A DNA stretch of 64,000 nt from Pontibacillus salipaludis (GTDB lineage: Bacteria > Bacillota > Bacilli > Bacillales > BH030062), in NCBI RefSeq assembly GCF_014642405.1, contig NZ_BMIN01000003.1, positions 62,001 through 126,000 on the forward strand, in the 5' to 3' direction. The translations under genes and the position numbers were made by a program. Below, piece after piece: positions 18,842 to 26,827 of this stretch. Within the stretch, counting starts at the first letter, position 1, and each line of letters begins with the position of its first letter. The notes under the pieces are model-generated. The model had not been told where the DNA came from. It saw only the letters and a program-made list of their open reading frames with translations, and did no database searches.

Positions 18842-19882
18842 ATGAAAAGAAGTCATGAAATTACAGAATTACCGATCATAAGTATTGTTGATGGTAAGGA
18901 AGTTGGAAGAGTTAAGTCACTTGTCATTAACCCAGATGAGGGACACGTAGACTTTCTGACGATTGAGCATAAAGAATGGCAAGTAAGTGTAAAAGCAATT
19001 CCCTTTAAAAAGGTAATCGGTGTTGGAGAGTATGCCGTTACAATTGAGAGCCCTACAGCGATTCTTGATCTGGATGAGATTCCTATTGCGAATGAATTAA
19101 TTAATAAAAAAGTAAAGATAATCGGCTCTAAAGTCATGACTCGAAAAGGTCAATTAATTGGTGAAGTCACTGAGTATTATGTAAATGATGATACGGGCAA
19201 AGTCATTGCGGCATCTGTCCAAATGGGGAATGAAGAGGTAGTCTTAGACAGCACTTCTGTCGTTACATATAGTGAGCACATGACCATTGTCAGTGAAGAG
19301 GCGCTAACGCAGTACGTCACTACTCTTGAAGAGCTGACAGGTCAACCAGAAGGAGCAAATACTCAGGAACAGCCAATCAAGGCCTCCCAAGAAGATAGAG
19401 GTCAAGATCCCGTTGCTGTAGAAGCAGAAGAAAAAATAAAACAGGCAGTTCCTCAAGAGGAGTCTGTCACGGTTCCAGAAGAGAAACCTTCTTTCTCTAA
19501 GGAAGGTGAGGTAGAGAGTACGCTTATTAGTGAAGCGACAACAGGAGAATGGAGTCAAGACGTTGAAGACCCTTCACCACAGCTTGAGCTCGTAGAAGAA
19601 GTAACACCTGAGGGAGAAGTGGCTTCGGAATCTCTTATATCCGATGAAGTCGAAGAAGTGATAGAAGAAGAGGAGAAAGAGAAGCCCGCTTCTAAACTAG
19701 AAGGTATTCATAACAAGCAGCTTGAACTTCTCAAAGGAAAAGTGGTTCAAAAAGATATCGTCGACTCACGTGGAAATATTTTATTTAACGAGGGTGATCA
19801 GCTTACAGAAGATGATGTGAAGCTTGCCCAAGATCAAGGGCCAAGCGTGGTCGTTGATCTGACGATGAGTGTTGAAGGCTAA
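18842..19882 (+). CDS. PRC-barrel domain protein of the pilus island
   Basis: A 346-residue protein with two PRC-barrel-like units: residues 1-80 (ELPIISIVDGKEVGRVKSLVINPDEGHVDFL type) and about 85-155 (KVIGSKVMTRKGQLIGEVTEYYVNDDTGKVIAA type). An acidic low-complexity linker follows, and a short C-terminal domain (about 285-346, KGKVVQKDIVDSRGNILFNEGDQL). PRC barrels usually serve as small binding or scaffold modules; no enzyme is indicated. There is no signal peptide, so it is probably cytoplasmic, perhaps an adaptor at the base of the pilus machine. Confidence 0.75.
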   Translation: MKRSHEITELPIISIVDGKEVGRVKSLVINPDEGHVDFLTIEHKEWQVSVKAIPFKKVIGVGEYAVTIESPTAILDLDEIPIANELINKKVKIIGSKVMTRKGQLIGEVTEYYVNDDTGKVIAASVQMGNEEVVLDSTSVVTYSEHMTIVSEEALTQYVTTLEELTGQPEGANTQEQPIKASQEDRGQDPVAVEAEEKIKQAVPQEESVTVPEEKPSFSKEGEVESTLISEATTGEWSQDVEDPSPQLELVEEVTPEGEVASESLISDEVEEVIEEEEKEKPASKLEGIHNKQLELLKGKVVQKDIVDSRGNILFNEGDQLTEDDVKLAQDQGPSVVVDLTMSVEG

Positions 19883-19908
19883 ACCATACATGATAGGGAG
19901 AATGCGTT

Positions 19909-21321
19909 GTGGATAAACGGTGGGATTTGAAATTTTTCATGTACCTCCTAGCAATGGCCCTGTTTATTTATGGATTCTCTGTTGGTGGGGCATTTGCTTA
20001 TGATGTTGTCATGGCAGGGCCTAAAACATATGAAGAAGGAACAAAAGTAGGGGGAGTATCGGTAGACGGACTAACCCGTCCGGAAGCTGAGAATGCTCTT
20101 AAGACCAGAGTGCAAGAATGGCTTGATCTACATCCGGTTGAAATGCTGACAGAAGAACAATCCATTGTTTTGTCAGAAGAATTCTTAACTGTGGATGTAG
20201 CTGACACACTAGACAGCTTAAAAGAGGGAACCGTTAATCCGCTTTCTGTTCGGTTTAACCGATCGGCTCTAGAAGGACAAAAAGAGGCATTTGGTGAGGA
20301 AGTGTACGATCATTTGCTCCTCGATAAGCTCACTGCTGATATTAGGTCACAAGTCGAAGTGTTGTCAGATAAATCATTGACCTATTCTGTTTACGATTAT
20401 GTCAGTAACGGGACGGAATCGTTATTCAGTGTTATTGCAGAGTATAATCAGAAGATCCCTGATGGGTCTGATGTATTTACGTATACAAATGAATTAGATG
20501 GTTTGGTTATAGAACCGAAGTCAAATGTATCTTTATTAGAACAAGTCAATGACGTTCCTCTTCAAAATCAAACCGCACTAAATGTGATGGCATCAGGTTT
20601 ATACGGAGCGGTGTTGCAAACAAACTTTGACATTATACAGAGACACATTAGCCAACACCTGCCTGCATATGCGGAAAAGGGAAGGGAAGCGAGTGTGAAT
20701 CTATCAGAGGGACAGGACTTTATGTTCTTCAATCCGAATGATTCTTCTTATAAAATCCAATTCGAGGTGAGTGAAGAGACGCTCACCGTTCAAATTGTAG
20801 GGTACCCGATTTCAAGGGAATATGAAGTCCTTATTCAAAATGAGCGTGAAATTGAACCGCGTACCATCATTCAGTATAGCGCCTTTGCAACCGGAGCAGA
20901 AGTGCAAAGAAAAGGCGAATCAGGGCTTGCTTATGACGTGTTCAGAGAAATCTATAATCAGAACAATGAGGCCATAGATACTGAATTTATTACTCAGGAT
21001 TACTATGCTCCTGTCCATGCATTAGAGGAGCGTCCAGAGCCTGTTGAACCTATTGCCTCAGACAACGAGGGCGCGGACCAGAGTGGATCTGGCTCAGGAG
21101 ACGACAGCGGTTCAGAAAGTAATGGGGAGAATCAAGAATCTGGATCAAATGAGAATGATTCAGATGATGACACAAATCCTAATCAGTCGGATGATTCTAC
21201 AACCAAAGAGGGATCACAGGAAGGTTCATCAGGAGATTCTGACAATGAAAACGAAGGACAAGATTCCGACGGAACAGATGGAATATGGAGTCCTGAGGAA
21301 GGTCCACCTAAAGGGGAATAA
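19909..21321 (+). CDS. VanW family envelope protein
   Basis: A 470-residue protein with one N-terminal membrane helix (FFMYLLAMALFIYGFSVGGAFAYD region), a putative peptidoglycan-binding segment (KVGGVSVDGLTRPEAENAL, about residues 45-65), a VanW-like domain (ASGLYGAVLQTNFDIIQRHISQHLP to about residue 310), and a long serine/glycine/aspartate-rich tail after about 370. Most of the protein should face outward. In pilus islands of Gram-positive bacteria such a protein could help the fibre pass the wall, but the role of VanW domains is not established. It is followed by pilB after 68 bp. Confidence 0.8.
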   Translation: MDKRWDLKFFMYLLAMALFIYGFSVGGAFAYDVVMAGPKTYEEGTKVGGVSVDGLTRPEAENALKTRVQEWLDLHPVEMLTEEQSIVLSEEFLTVDVADTLDSLKEGTVNPLSVRFNRSALEGQKEAFGEEVYDHLLLDKLTADIRSQVEVLSDKSLTYSVYDYVSNGTESLFSVIAEYNQKIPDGSDVFTYTNELDGLVIEPKSNVSLLEQVNDVPLQNQTALNVMASGLYGAVLQTNFDIIQRHISQHLPAYAEKGREASVNLSEGQDFMFFNPNDSSYKIQFEVSEETLTVQIVGYPISREYEVLIQNEREIEPRTIIQYSAFATGAEVQRKGESGLAYDVFREIYNQNNEAIDTEFITQDYYAPVHALEERPEPVEPIASDNEGADQSGSGSGDDSGSESNGENQESGSNENDSDDDTNPNQSDDSTTKEGSQEGSSGDSDNENEGQDSDGTDGIWSPEEGPPKGE

Positions 21322-21389
21322 CGTTAAGGAATGCGGACTCGATATAAGGGTTCGCATTTTCCTTACGAAGAGAGTGAGGAAAACGGACA

Positions 21390-23012
21390 ATGGCAGAACG
21401 TAAGCGTCTGGGTGACTTGTTAAAAGAAGCGGGCATGATTAATGAAGGTCAAATTAAAGAAGCGCTAGAAACAAAGGAAAGTGGTCAAAAGCTAGGAGAT
21501 GTGCTATTAGATAAAGGATACATAACCGAGCAGCAATTAATTGAAGTCTTAGAATTTCAACTAGGTATTCCTCACATCTCCTTATACCAATATCCAATAG
21601 ACACGAATCTGCTATCGCTGATCTCAAAAGAATTCGCAAGACGAAACATTTTAATCCCGATTAGTAAAGAAGAGAATGAAATTGTTGTCGCTATGAATGA
21701 TCCGATGGACTACTATGCGATAGATGACTTGCAAATCTCAACAGGTTTTCAAATCTCCCCTGTAATTGCAACCAAAGACGAGATCTATCAAGCGATTAAC
21801 AAGTACTATAATTTAAACAGCGGCGAAGATTTAGAGCCATCAGATGACCCTGATGATGCACCAGCCATACGGTTGTTAAACCAAATGCTACAAGCAGGTG
21901 TTCAAATGAAGGCTAGTGATATTCATATTGATCCTCAGGAAACGAAAGTGCTGATCAGGTACCGGGTAGATGGCGTCTTACGAACGGAACAAGGACTTTC
22001 AAAGTCTATGCAGAACTCATTGACCGCTCGCGTGAAAATTATGGCTAACTTGAACATTACAGAAGTTCGTTTACCTCAGGATGGACGAATTAAGACGTTT
22101 ATTGATCATACTCCTGTTGATTTGCGGATTTCCACCTTGCCTACCGTATATGGAGAGAAAATTGTTATACGAATCTTGAACCTTGGTAGCGCTATGGGAA
22201 AATTGAGTGATTTAGACTTTAACAAAATTAACTATAAACGTTATTTGGAATTAGTGAATCAACCCTCAGGTCTTGTTTTAATTACAGGTCCTACTGGTTC
22301 AGGAAAGTCGTCTACCTTATACGCTTCTTTAAACCATTTAAATACAGACGATGTCAATATTATTACGGTAGAAGACCCGGTTGAGTATCAATTGGATAAG
22401 ATCAATCAAGTTCAGGTGAATGCGAATATCGGGCTCACCTTTTCAGCCGGCCTGCGCTCCATTTTGCGACAGGATCCAAACATCATTATGGTTGGAGAGA
22501 TTAGAGATTCTGAAACAGCAGAGATTGCGATTCGAGCATCCTTAACCGGACACCTCGTATTTAGTACCCTTCACACGAACAGTGCCATAGCTACGATTCC
22601 TCGTCTAATCGATATGGATGTTGAGCCTTACCTAGTCATGTCATCTGTATCTGGCATTGTTGCTCAGCGACTTGTCCGGAAGATTTGTCGTGATTGTAAA
22701 AAAGCCTATACACCGACTGAAATAGAAAAAGAGTTATTTCATAAGCGAGGACTTAAGGTCGAAGAGGTTTATAAAGGAGAAGGCTGTAATAGTTGTCAGC
22801 ATACGGGTTACAGAGGTCGCATGGCCATTCAAGAAGTGCTCACCATTGATGAAACGATCCGGAAAATGATGATGAATAATGGATCGATGTCTCAGATTAA
22901 AGAGTACGCCTGGAAGAAGGGGATGATCTTTTTAGTTGATGATGGCCTGCTTAAAGTCAAGCAAGGTCATACGACGACTGAAGAAGTGCTGCGTGTAGCT
23001 AAAAGTGAGTAA
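21390..23012 (+). CDS. pilB: Type IV pilus assembly ATPase PilB with MshEN-type domain
   Basis: Hexameric motor that powers pilin polymerisation. The 540 residues show an N-terminal MshEN-like domain with two motifs, RLGDLLKEAGMI (residues 5-16) and KLGDVLLDKGYI (about 34-45), then the GspE core: Walker A GPTGSGKSST, Asp box and Walker B (IIMVGEIRDSETAEIA), His box, and the four-cysteine zinc site CRDC...CNSC. MshEN domains of some PilB/MshE proteins bind c-di-GMP; here R starts the first motif but K the second, so binding is likely but not certain. Confidence 0.96.
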   Translation: MAERKRLGDLLKEAGMINEGQIKEALETKESGQKLGDVLLDKGYITEQQLIEVLEFQLGIPHISLYQYPIDTNLLSLISKEFARRNILIPISKEENEIVVAMNDPMDYYAIDDLQISTGFQISPVIATKDEIYQAINKYYNLNSGEDLEPSDDPDDAPAIRLLNQMLQAGVQMKASDIHIDPQETKVLIRYRVDGVLRTEQGLSKSMQNSLTARVKIMANLNITEVRLPQDGRIKTFIDHTPVDLRISTLPTVYGEKIVIRILNLGSAMGKLSDLDFNKINYKRYLELVNQPSGLVLITGPTGSGKSSTLYASLNHLNTDDVNIITVEDPVEYQLDKINQVQVNANIGLTFSAGLRSILRQDPNIIMVGEIRDSETAEIAIRASLTGHLVFSTLHTNSAIATIPRLIDMDVEPYLVMSSVSGIVAQRLVRKICRDCKKAYTPTEIEKELFHKRGLKVEEVYKGEGCNSCQHTGYRGRMAIQEVLTIDETIRKMMMNNGSMSQIKEYAWKKGMIFLVDDGLLKVKQGHTTTEEVLRVAKSE

Positions 23013-23024
23013 GGAGGTGTGTTC

Positions 23025-24065
23025 ATGAAAGAGCGATTTGAGAAACTGTTAAGAGCTGCATTTGAGTTGAAAGCATCGGATATTCATATAACGGTCGGTG
23101 TGCCGCCGATCTTTCGACTGCACGGAGATTTAAAGCAGTACGGGAAAGAAACGATGCGACCAGATGATACATTGGGGATGGCAAAAGCAATTCTGTCAGA
23201 AACGCTATGGGATAAGTTTAAAGATAAAGGAGAGGTCGACTTCTCCTACGGAATCCCTGGTGTGTCACGTTTTCGAATTAATGCATACCATCAACGGAAT
23301 TGTGTATCACTAGCTGTACGAATCGTGCCGACAGAGATCCCTACACTTGATGCTTTACATATGCCGAATGTGTTGAGAGAAATTGCTGAGAAACCTCAAG
23401 GGCTTGTGCTCGTTACAGGACCTACAGGAAGCGGGAAATCAACGACGCTAGCATCTATGATTGATTACATGAATAACTCGATGCGCCGCCATATCATTAC
23501 ACTTGAAGATCCTATTGAGTATTTACACTCTCACCGCTATTCCATTATTGATCAGCGTGAAGTAGGATTCGATACGAATAACTTTGCCAACGGCTTACGT
23601 GCTTGTTTGCGTCAGGATCCTGATGTCATTTTAGTCGGAGAAATGAGAGATTTAGAGACCATTTCTACAGCTATCACAGCTGCTGAAACAGGGCATTTGG
23701 TGTTAGGAACGCTCCATACTACCGGGGCAGCAAGCACCATTGATCGAATTATCGACGTGTTTCCTCCCAATCAGCAAACACAAGTGCGGATTCAGCTAGC
23801 AAGTGTCCTGCAATCTATTGTGTCGCAGCGCTTGTTTCAGCGTAAGGACAAGAAAGGGAGGCGGGCTGCTACTGAAGTTCTTATGAATACGTCTGCTGTT
23901 AAGAACCTTATCCGGAATGAGAAGATTCACCAGATTCCAAACATCATTCAGACGTCCAAAGCCCAAGGCATGCACACTCTTGATTTTTCTGTCCGTGCTT
24001 TAGTGGAGGAAGGGGTTATCACAACAGAAGCGGCCGCCCCGTTTTTAGAAGAGAGGGGACAATAG
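23025..24065 (+). CDS. pilT: Type IV pilus retraction ATPase PilT
   Basis: Depolymerises the pilus for retraction and twitching. 346 residues; Walker A GPTGSGKSTT, Walker B region ILVGEMRDLETIS, and the AIRNLIRE-equivalent segment AVKNLIRNEKIHQIPNII, typical for PilT. ATG 23025 follows AAGGAGG by seven bases; GTG 23019 is nearer than usual. It begins twelve bases after pilB ends. Its presence implies a retractile pilus rather than a simple competence pseudopilus. Confidence 0.96.
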   Translation: MKERFEKLLRAAFELKASDIHITVGVPPIFRLHGDLKQYGKETMRPDDTLGMAKAILSETLWDKFKDKGEVDFSYGIPGVSRFRINAYHQRNCVSLAVRIVPTEIPTLDALHMPNVLREIAEKPQGLVLVTGPTGSGKSTTLASMIDYMNNSMRRHIITLEDPIEYLHSHRYSIIDQREVGFDTNNFANGLRACLRQDPDVILVGEMRDLETISTAITAAETGHLVLGTLHTTGAASTIDRIIDVFPPNQQTQVRIQLASVLQSIVSQRLFQRKDKKGRRAATEVLMNTSAVKNLIRNEKIHQIPNIIQTSKAQGMHTLDFSVRALVEEGVITTEAAAPFLEERGQ

Positions 24066-24069
24066 GCAT

Positions 24070-25275
24070 ATGGCTTACTTCAAGTACAAAGCCCGTACCT
24101 CTAAGGGAAAGATGAAGGAAGGACGTATAAAAGCGGACTCTAAGCGAGAAGCTGTTGGGAAATTAAAAGAAGACGGAATGACCGTTGCAACCATTAATGA
24201 ACTAAATAGCATTTTGTATAAAGATATTCAACTAGGCAGTCAGGTGAAAAATAAAGAGTTTGTCATTTACCTTCGTCAATTTGCGACGCTGCTTGAATCA
24301 GGGATATCGCTCATTCAATCTACTTATATATTAAAAGAACAAACATCGAGTAAAGCACTTCAGCGTGCTCTCACTCAAATAGCAGAAGATCTTGAAGGAG
24401 GTCTTTCCTTCTCAGATGCGGCAGAAAAGCATCACAAGATTTTCCCTGACCTATTTGTCAATATGGTTCGCGCTGGTGAGGCTGGGGGTAACCTTGATGA
24501 AATTTTAGACCGTCTTGCTGCTTATTATGAGAAGCAGTATGACACACGACAAAAGGTCATTTCGGCTCTCGCGTACCCTATAGTTGTATTAGTTATTGCC
24601 ATCGGTATCGTGATCTTTTTATTAAGCTTCGTCGTCCCAAGGTTTGCGGATATGTTCCTATCCTTTGGAGGTGACATCCCTCCGATTACACAATTTGTGA
24701 TGAGTTTAGGGGAACTATCTCAGAGCATGTGGTGGTTGTTTATCGTCATTCCACTCCTCCTTTATGGCGGAATTCAGTATATGAAACAGTACCCGCGATT
24801 CTCTTATGGACTAGACCTTGTGAAATTAAGAATCCCTATATTCGGCCCTCTTATTCAAAAGGCAGTACTCGCTCGTATGACAAGGACGATGAGCTCATTA
24901 TTTAATAGTTCTGTGCCGATTTTACAGGCGGTGTACATTACAGAACGCATCGTCGGCAATAAAGTTGTCGAATCGGTCTTGAAAACGACAAGAAAATCTC
25001 TTGAAAAGGGAGAATCGATGGCAGCTCCTATGCAAAAACACTGGATCTTCCCTCCGCTTGTGACGCAAATGGTCTCTGTTGGAGAGAGCTCTGGTTCTTT
25101 AGACCATATGCTAGGGAAAGTAGCGGATTTCTATGAATCTGAGCTTGATTACGCAACAGATCGGATTAAAAGTTTAATAGAACCTGTTATGATCGCCTTC
25201 CTTGCGCTGATCGTCGGCGGCATTGTAGCAGCCATTGCCATCCCGATGTTCTCTATTTTTGAGCAAATTGGGTAA
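24070..25275 (+). CDS. pilC: Type IV pilus inner-membrane platform protein PilC
   Basis: Polytopic platform protein (GspF family) that couples the motor to the pilin. 401 residues with two GspF repeats: FVIYLRQFATLLESGISLIQS (about residue 65) and LARMTRTMSSLFNSSVPILQA (about 270), and membrane helices at about 170-195, 220-240 and 375-398. It starts four bases after pilT. The next gene is separated by 242 bp that hold a promoter and a riboswitch, so pilC may be the last gene of its transcript. Confidence 0.95.
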   Translation: MAYFKYKARTSKGKMKEGRIKADSKREAVGKLKEDGMTVATINELNSILYKDIQLGSQVKNKEFVIYLRQFATLLESGISLIQSTYILKEQTSSKALQRALTQIAEDLEGGLSFSDAAEKHHKIFPDLFVNMVRAGEAGGNLDEILDRLAAYYEKQYDTRQKVISALAYPIVVLVIAIGIVIFLLSFVVPRFADMFLSFGGDIPPITQFVMSLGELSQSMWWLFIVIPLLLYGGIQYMKQYPRFSYGLDLVKLRIPIFGPLIQKAVLARMTRTMSSLFNSSVPILQAVYITERIVGNKVVESVLKTTRKSLEKGESMAAPMQKHWIFPPLVTQMVSVGESSGSLDHMLGKVADFYESELDYATDRIKSLIEPVMIAFLALIVGGIVAAIAIPMFSIFEQIG

Positions 25276-25323
25276 ATGTGCTAAATTTATAAGATAATAG
25301 TGGTAATAATGAGACGTATTTAC

Positions 25324-25329
25324 TATAAT
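25324..25329 (+). promoter_or_regulatory. -10 box of a promoter for the riboswitch-pilin transcript
   Basis: A perfect TATAAT at 25324-25329 about 30 bases before the aptamer. No good -35 sequence lies 16-18 bases upstream (TGGTAA is the nearest), so the promoter may need an activator or another sigma factor. Confidence 0.4.
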
Positions 25330-25357
25330 GGATGTAGATGATTACACGTACTAACAT

Positions 25358-25434
25358 ACCATCGGAAGCAACGAAAGGCTGGCTGTATATGGGCACTTAG
25401 CCACCCTGGAGCGAGTAGTGCAACCGACCGTACA
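25358..25434 (+). ncRNA. c-di-GMP-II riboswitch aptamer
   Basis: The strongest blocks are gggcactt (25391-25398) and gtagtgcaaccgaccg (25415-25430), with cggaagcaacg (25363-25373) before them; these match my memory of the c-di-GMP-II aptamer of Clostridium acetobutylicum at nearly every core position. The pseudoknot pairs gcact (25393-25397) with agtgc (25417-25421). A small hairpin (cca/tgg) lies between. P1 is short here (cgg with ccg). The aptamer sits upstream of the major pilin gene, as a c-di-GMP-II switch does before pilA1 of Clostridioides difficile. A Rfam RF01786 covariance search would decide. Confidence 0.88.
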
Positions 25435-25468
25435 TAAAAGGAGAAAGGTTTATGGTGTGGTCGTTTTT
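25425..25468 (+). terminator. Riboswitch expression platform: intrinsic terminator
   Basis: The left arm cgaccgtacataaa (25425-25438) pairs with tttatggtgtggtcg (25449-25463), followed by five T. The left arm includes the last bases of the aptamer core. Ligand binding should hold these bases in the aptamer and prevent the terminator, so c-di-GMP should turn the gene ON. Confidence 0.8.
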
Positions 25469-25517
25469 GTATTGAGAGTTTCATAATTTTTAATGATAAA
25501 AAGGGGAGAACAGACTC

Positions 25518-25976
25518 ATGTTAAAGAAGTTTCGTCAACTGATGAACAAAGATGAGAAAGGTTTTACGCTTGTTGAACTACTTGCAGTTATTGTTATTTT
25601 AGGGATTATTGCGGCGATCGCGATTCCTAGTATAGCTAATGTGGTGGAGAATGGAAAAAAGGACTCAGTGTTAAGGACAGCTGAACAGGCTGTGGAATCA
25701 TATCGACTAATGTATACAGCTGAACCATCTAATGAAGTTTTTACAGATGCTACTAATGGTATGGATGTTTCATTATCAGAGTTGTCTAGCAATGGATATT
25801 TAGAAAACACTAATGATTTCAGTGGTACTGTTACTTCTTCTAAAGATGATGCTGGCAAAGTAACTTATAATGTGAATATTACTAATGGTGAGTATAAACT
25901 AAACACGATCGATGGAGATAATTCTGGGGAAGATATGGATAGTGCAACAAGGGAACATGTAGATGAAGATAATTGA
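25518..25976 (+). CDS. pilA: Major type IV pilin precursor
   Basis: A 152-residue prepilin: leader with KDEKG, cleavage before F in G|FTLVELLAVIVILGIIAAIAIPS, E5 present, then the long N-terminal helix and an acidic C-terminal domain without cysteines. The textbook N-terminus, the strong GGGGAGA ribosome site, its own riboswitch and a following stem-loop suggest that this is the main fibre subunit. The acidic end (GDNSGEDMDSATREHVDEDN) suits a salt-adapted surface protein. Its glycine/alanine-rich core resembles ComGC-type pilins, so a competence role is an alternative. Confidence 0.9.
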   Translation: MLKKFRQLMNKDEKGFTLVELLAVIVILGIIAAIAIPSIANVVENGKKDSVLRTAEQAVESYRLMYTAEPSNEVFTDATNGMDVSLSELSSNGYLENTNDFSGTVTSSKDDAGKVTYNVNITNGEYKLNTIDGDNSGEDMDSATREHVDEDN

Positions 25977-25997
25977 TAATTTATATAATTGACATAT

Positions 25998-26023
25998 GAA
26001 GATCCCTCTGCAGAGGGATCTTC
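25998..26023 (+). terminator. Perfect palindrome after the pilin gene
   Basis: A 26-base perfect palindrome (13-bp arms, gaagatccctctg and its complement) lies between pilA and pilD, followed by only a few T. It may act as a partial terminator or as a 3' mRNA stabiliser that raises pilin output over the downstream genes. Confidence 0.6.
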
Positions 26024-26051
26024 AATTCTATTACATATTGGAGTTAAACAT

Positions 26052-26804
26052 ATGGGCGTATTATATCTTACATATTTCACAATTTTAGGTCTCATATTTG
26101 GTTCTTTTTTTAACGTGGTTGGTCAACGGGTTCCAAAGAATGAGATGTTAAAAGAATCTCGTTCCTACTGCCCCAAGTGTGGTTACAAGCTAAATTGGCT
26201 GGACTTATATCCGGTCTTATCCTACATAACCCTAAAAGGCAAATGCCGCAACTGCAAAACTAGCATTTCACCCCTATACCCGATAGTCGAAGCGACTACG
26301 GGATTTTTGTTTGCTTATAGCTTTATACGATTCGGCTTCTCAGCTGAACTCATCGTTGCGCTCCTGTTCACCTCGTTACTCGTTATTATTACCGTAACCG
26401 ACCTCACCTATATGCTAATCCCTAATGTAATCCTGCTCTTTTTCTTACCCCTCCTTATAATAGGGAGGATCGTTTCTCCTCTCGATCCGTGGTGGGATTC
26501 GTTAGCTGGAGGGGCGACAGGGCTCGTTTTAACAGCCATTATAATTATCGCCAGCCGAGGCGGTATGGGAGGCGGAGATATGAAGCTGTTTGGTGTTATT
26601 GGCATTGTGCTTGGATTGCCAGGAGTGCTGTTAGCTTTCTTCTTATCTACTTTATACGGATCTCTCATAAGTGGAGTCTTGCTTTTGTTTAAGAAGATTG
26701 ATCGGAAAAAGCCGGTGCCGTTTGGTCCTTACATTGTGTTGGGTGCACTAACAAGTTATTTCTTCAAAGCTCCTATTATTGATTGGTACCTTCACTTATT
26801 CTAA
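26052..26804 (+). CDS. pilD: Prepilin peptidase / N-methyltransferase
   Basis: Cleaves prepilin leaders and methylates the new N-terminus; a polytopic aspartic protease. 250 residues with the cytoplasmic zinc-binding CPKCGYKL...CRNCK motif, and the two catalytic aspartates in TVTDLTYMLIPN and GGGDMKLFG. ATG 26052 follows a GGAG; the longer frame from 25989 runs through the palindrome and is rejected. B. subtilis has ComC at this map position, so this enzyme probably also processes competence pseudopilins encoded elsewhere. Confidence 0.95.
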   Translation: MGVLYLTYFTILGLIFGSFFNVVGQRVPKNEMLKESRSYCPKCGYKLNWLDLYPVLSYITLKGKCRNCKTSISPLYPIVEATTGFLFAYSFIRFGFSAELIVALLFTSLLVIITVTDLTYMLIPNVILLFFLPLLIIGRIVSPLDPWWDSLAGGATGLVLTAIIIIASRGGMGGGDMKLFGVIGIVLGLPGVLLAFFLSTLYGSLISGVLLLFKKIDRKKPVPFGPYIVLGALTSYFFKAPIIDWYLHLF

Positions 26805-26827
26805 TCAGAAAGGCAGGTGACTTTAGT

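Noticed and set aside
25300-25440. c-di-GMP-I (GEMM) riboswitch as an alternative reading
   Set aside because: The GEMM core (GCAAA-type tetraloop receptor and GGACGCAAAGCC-type block) is absent; the blocks match the class II aptamer.
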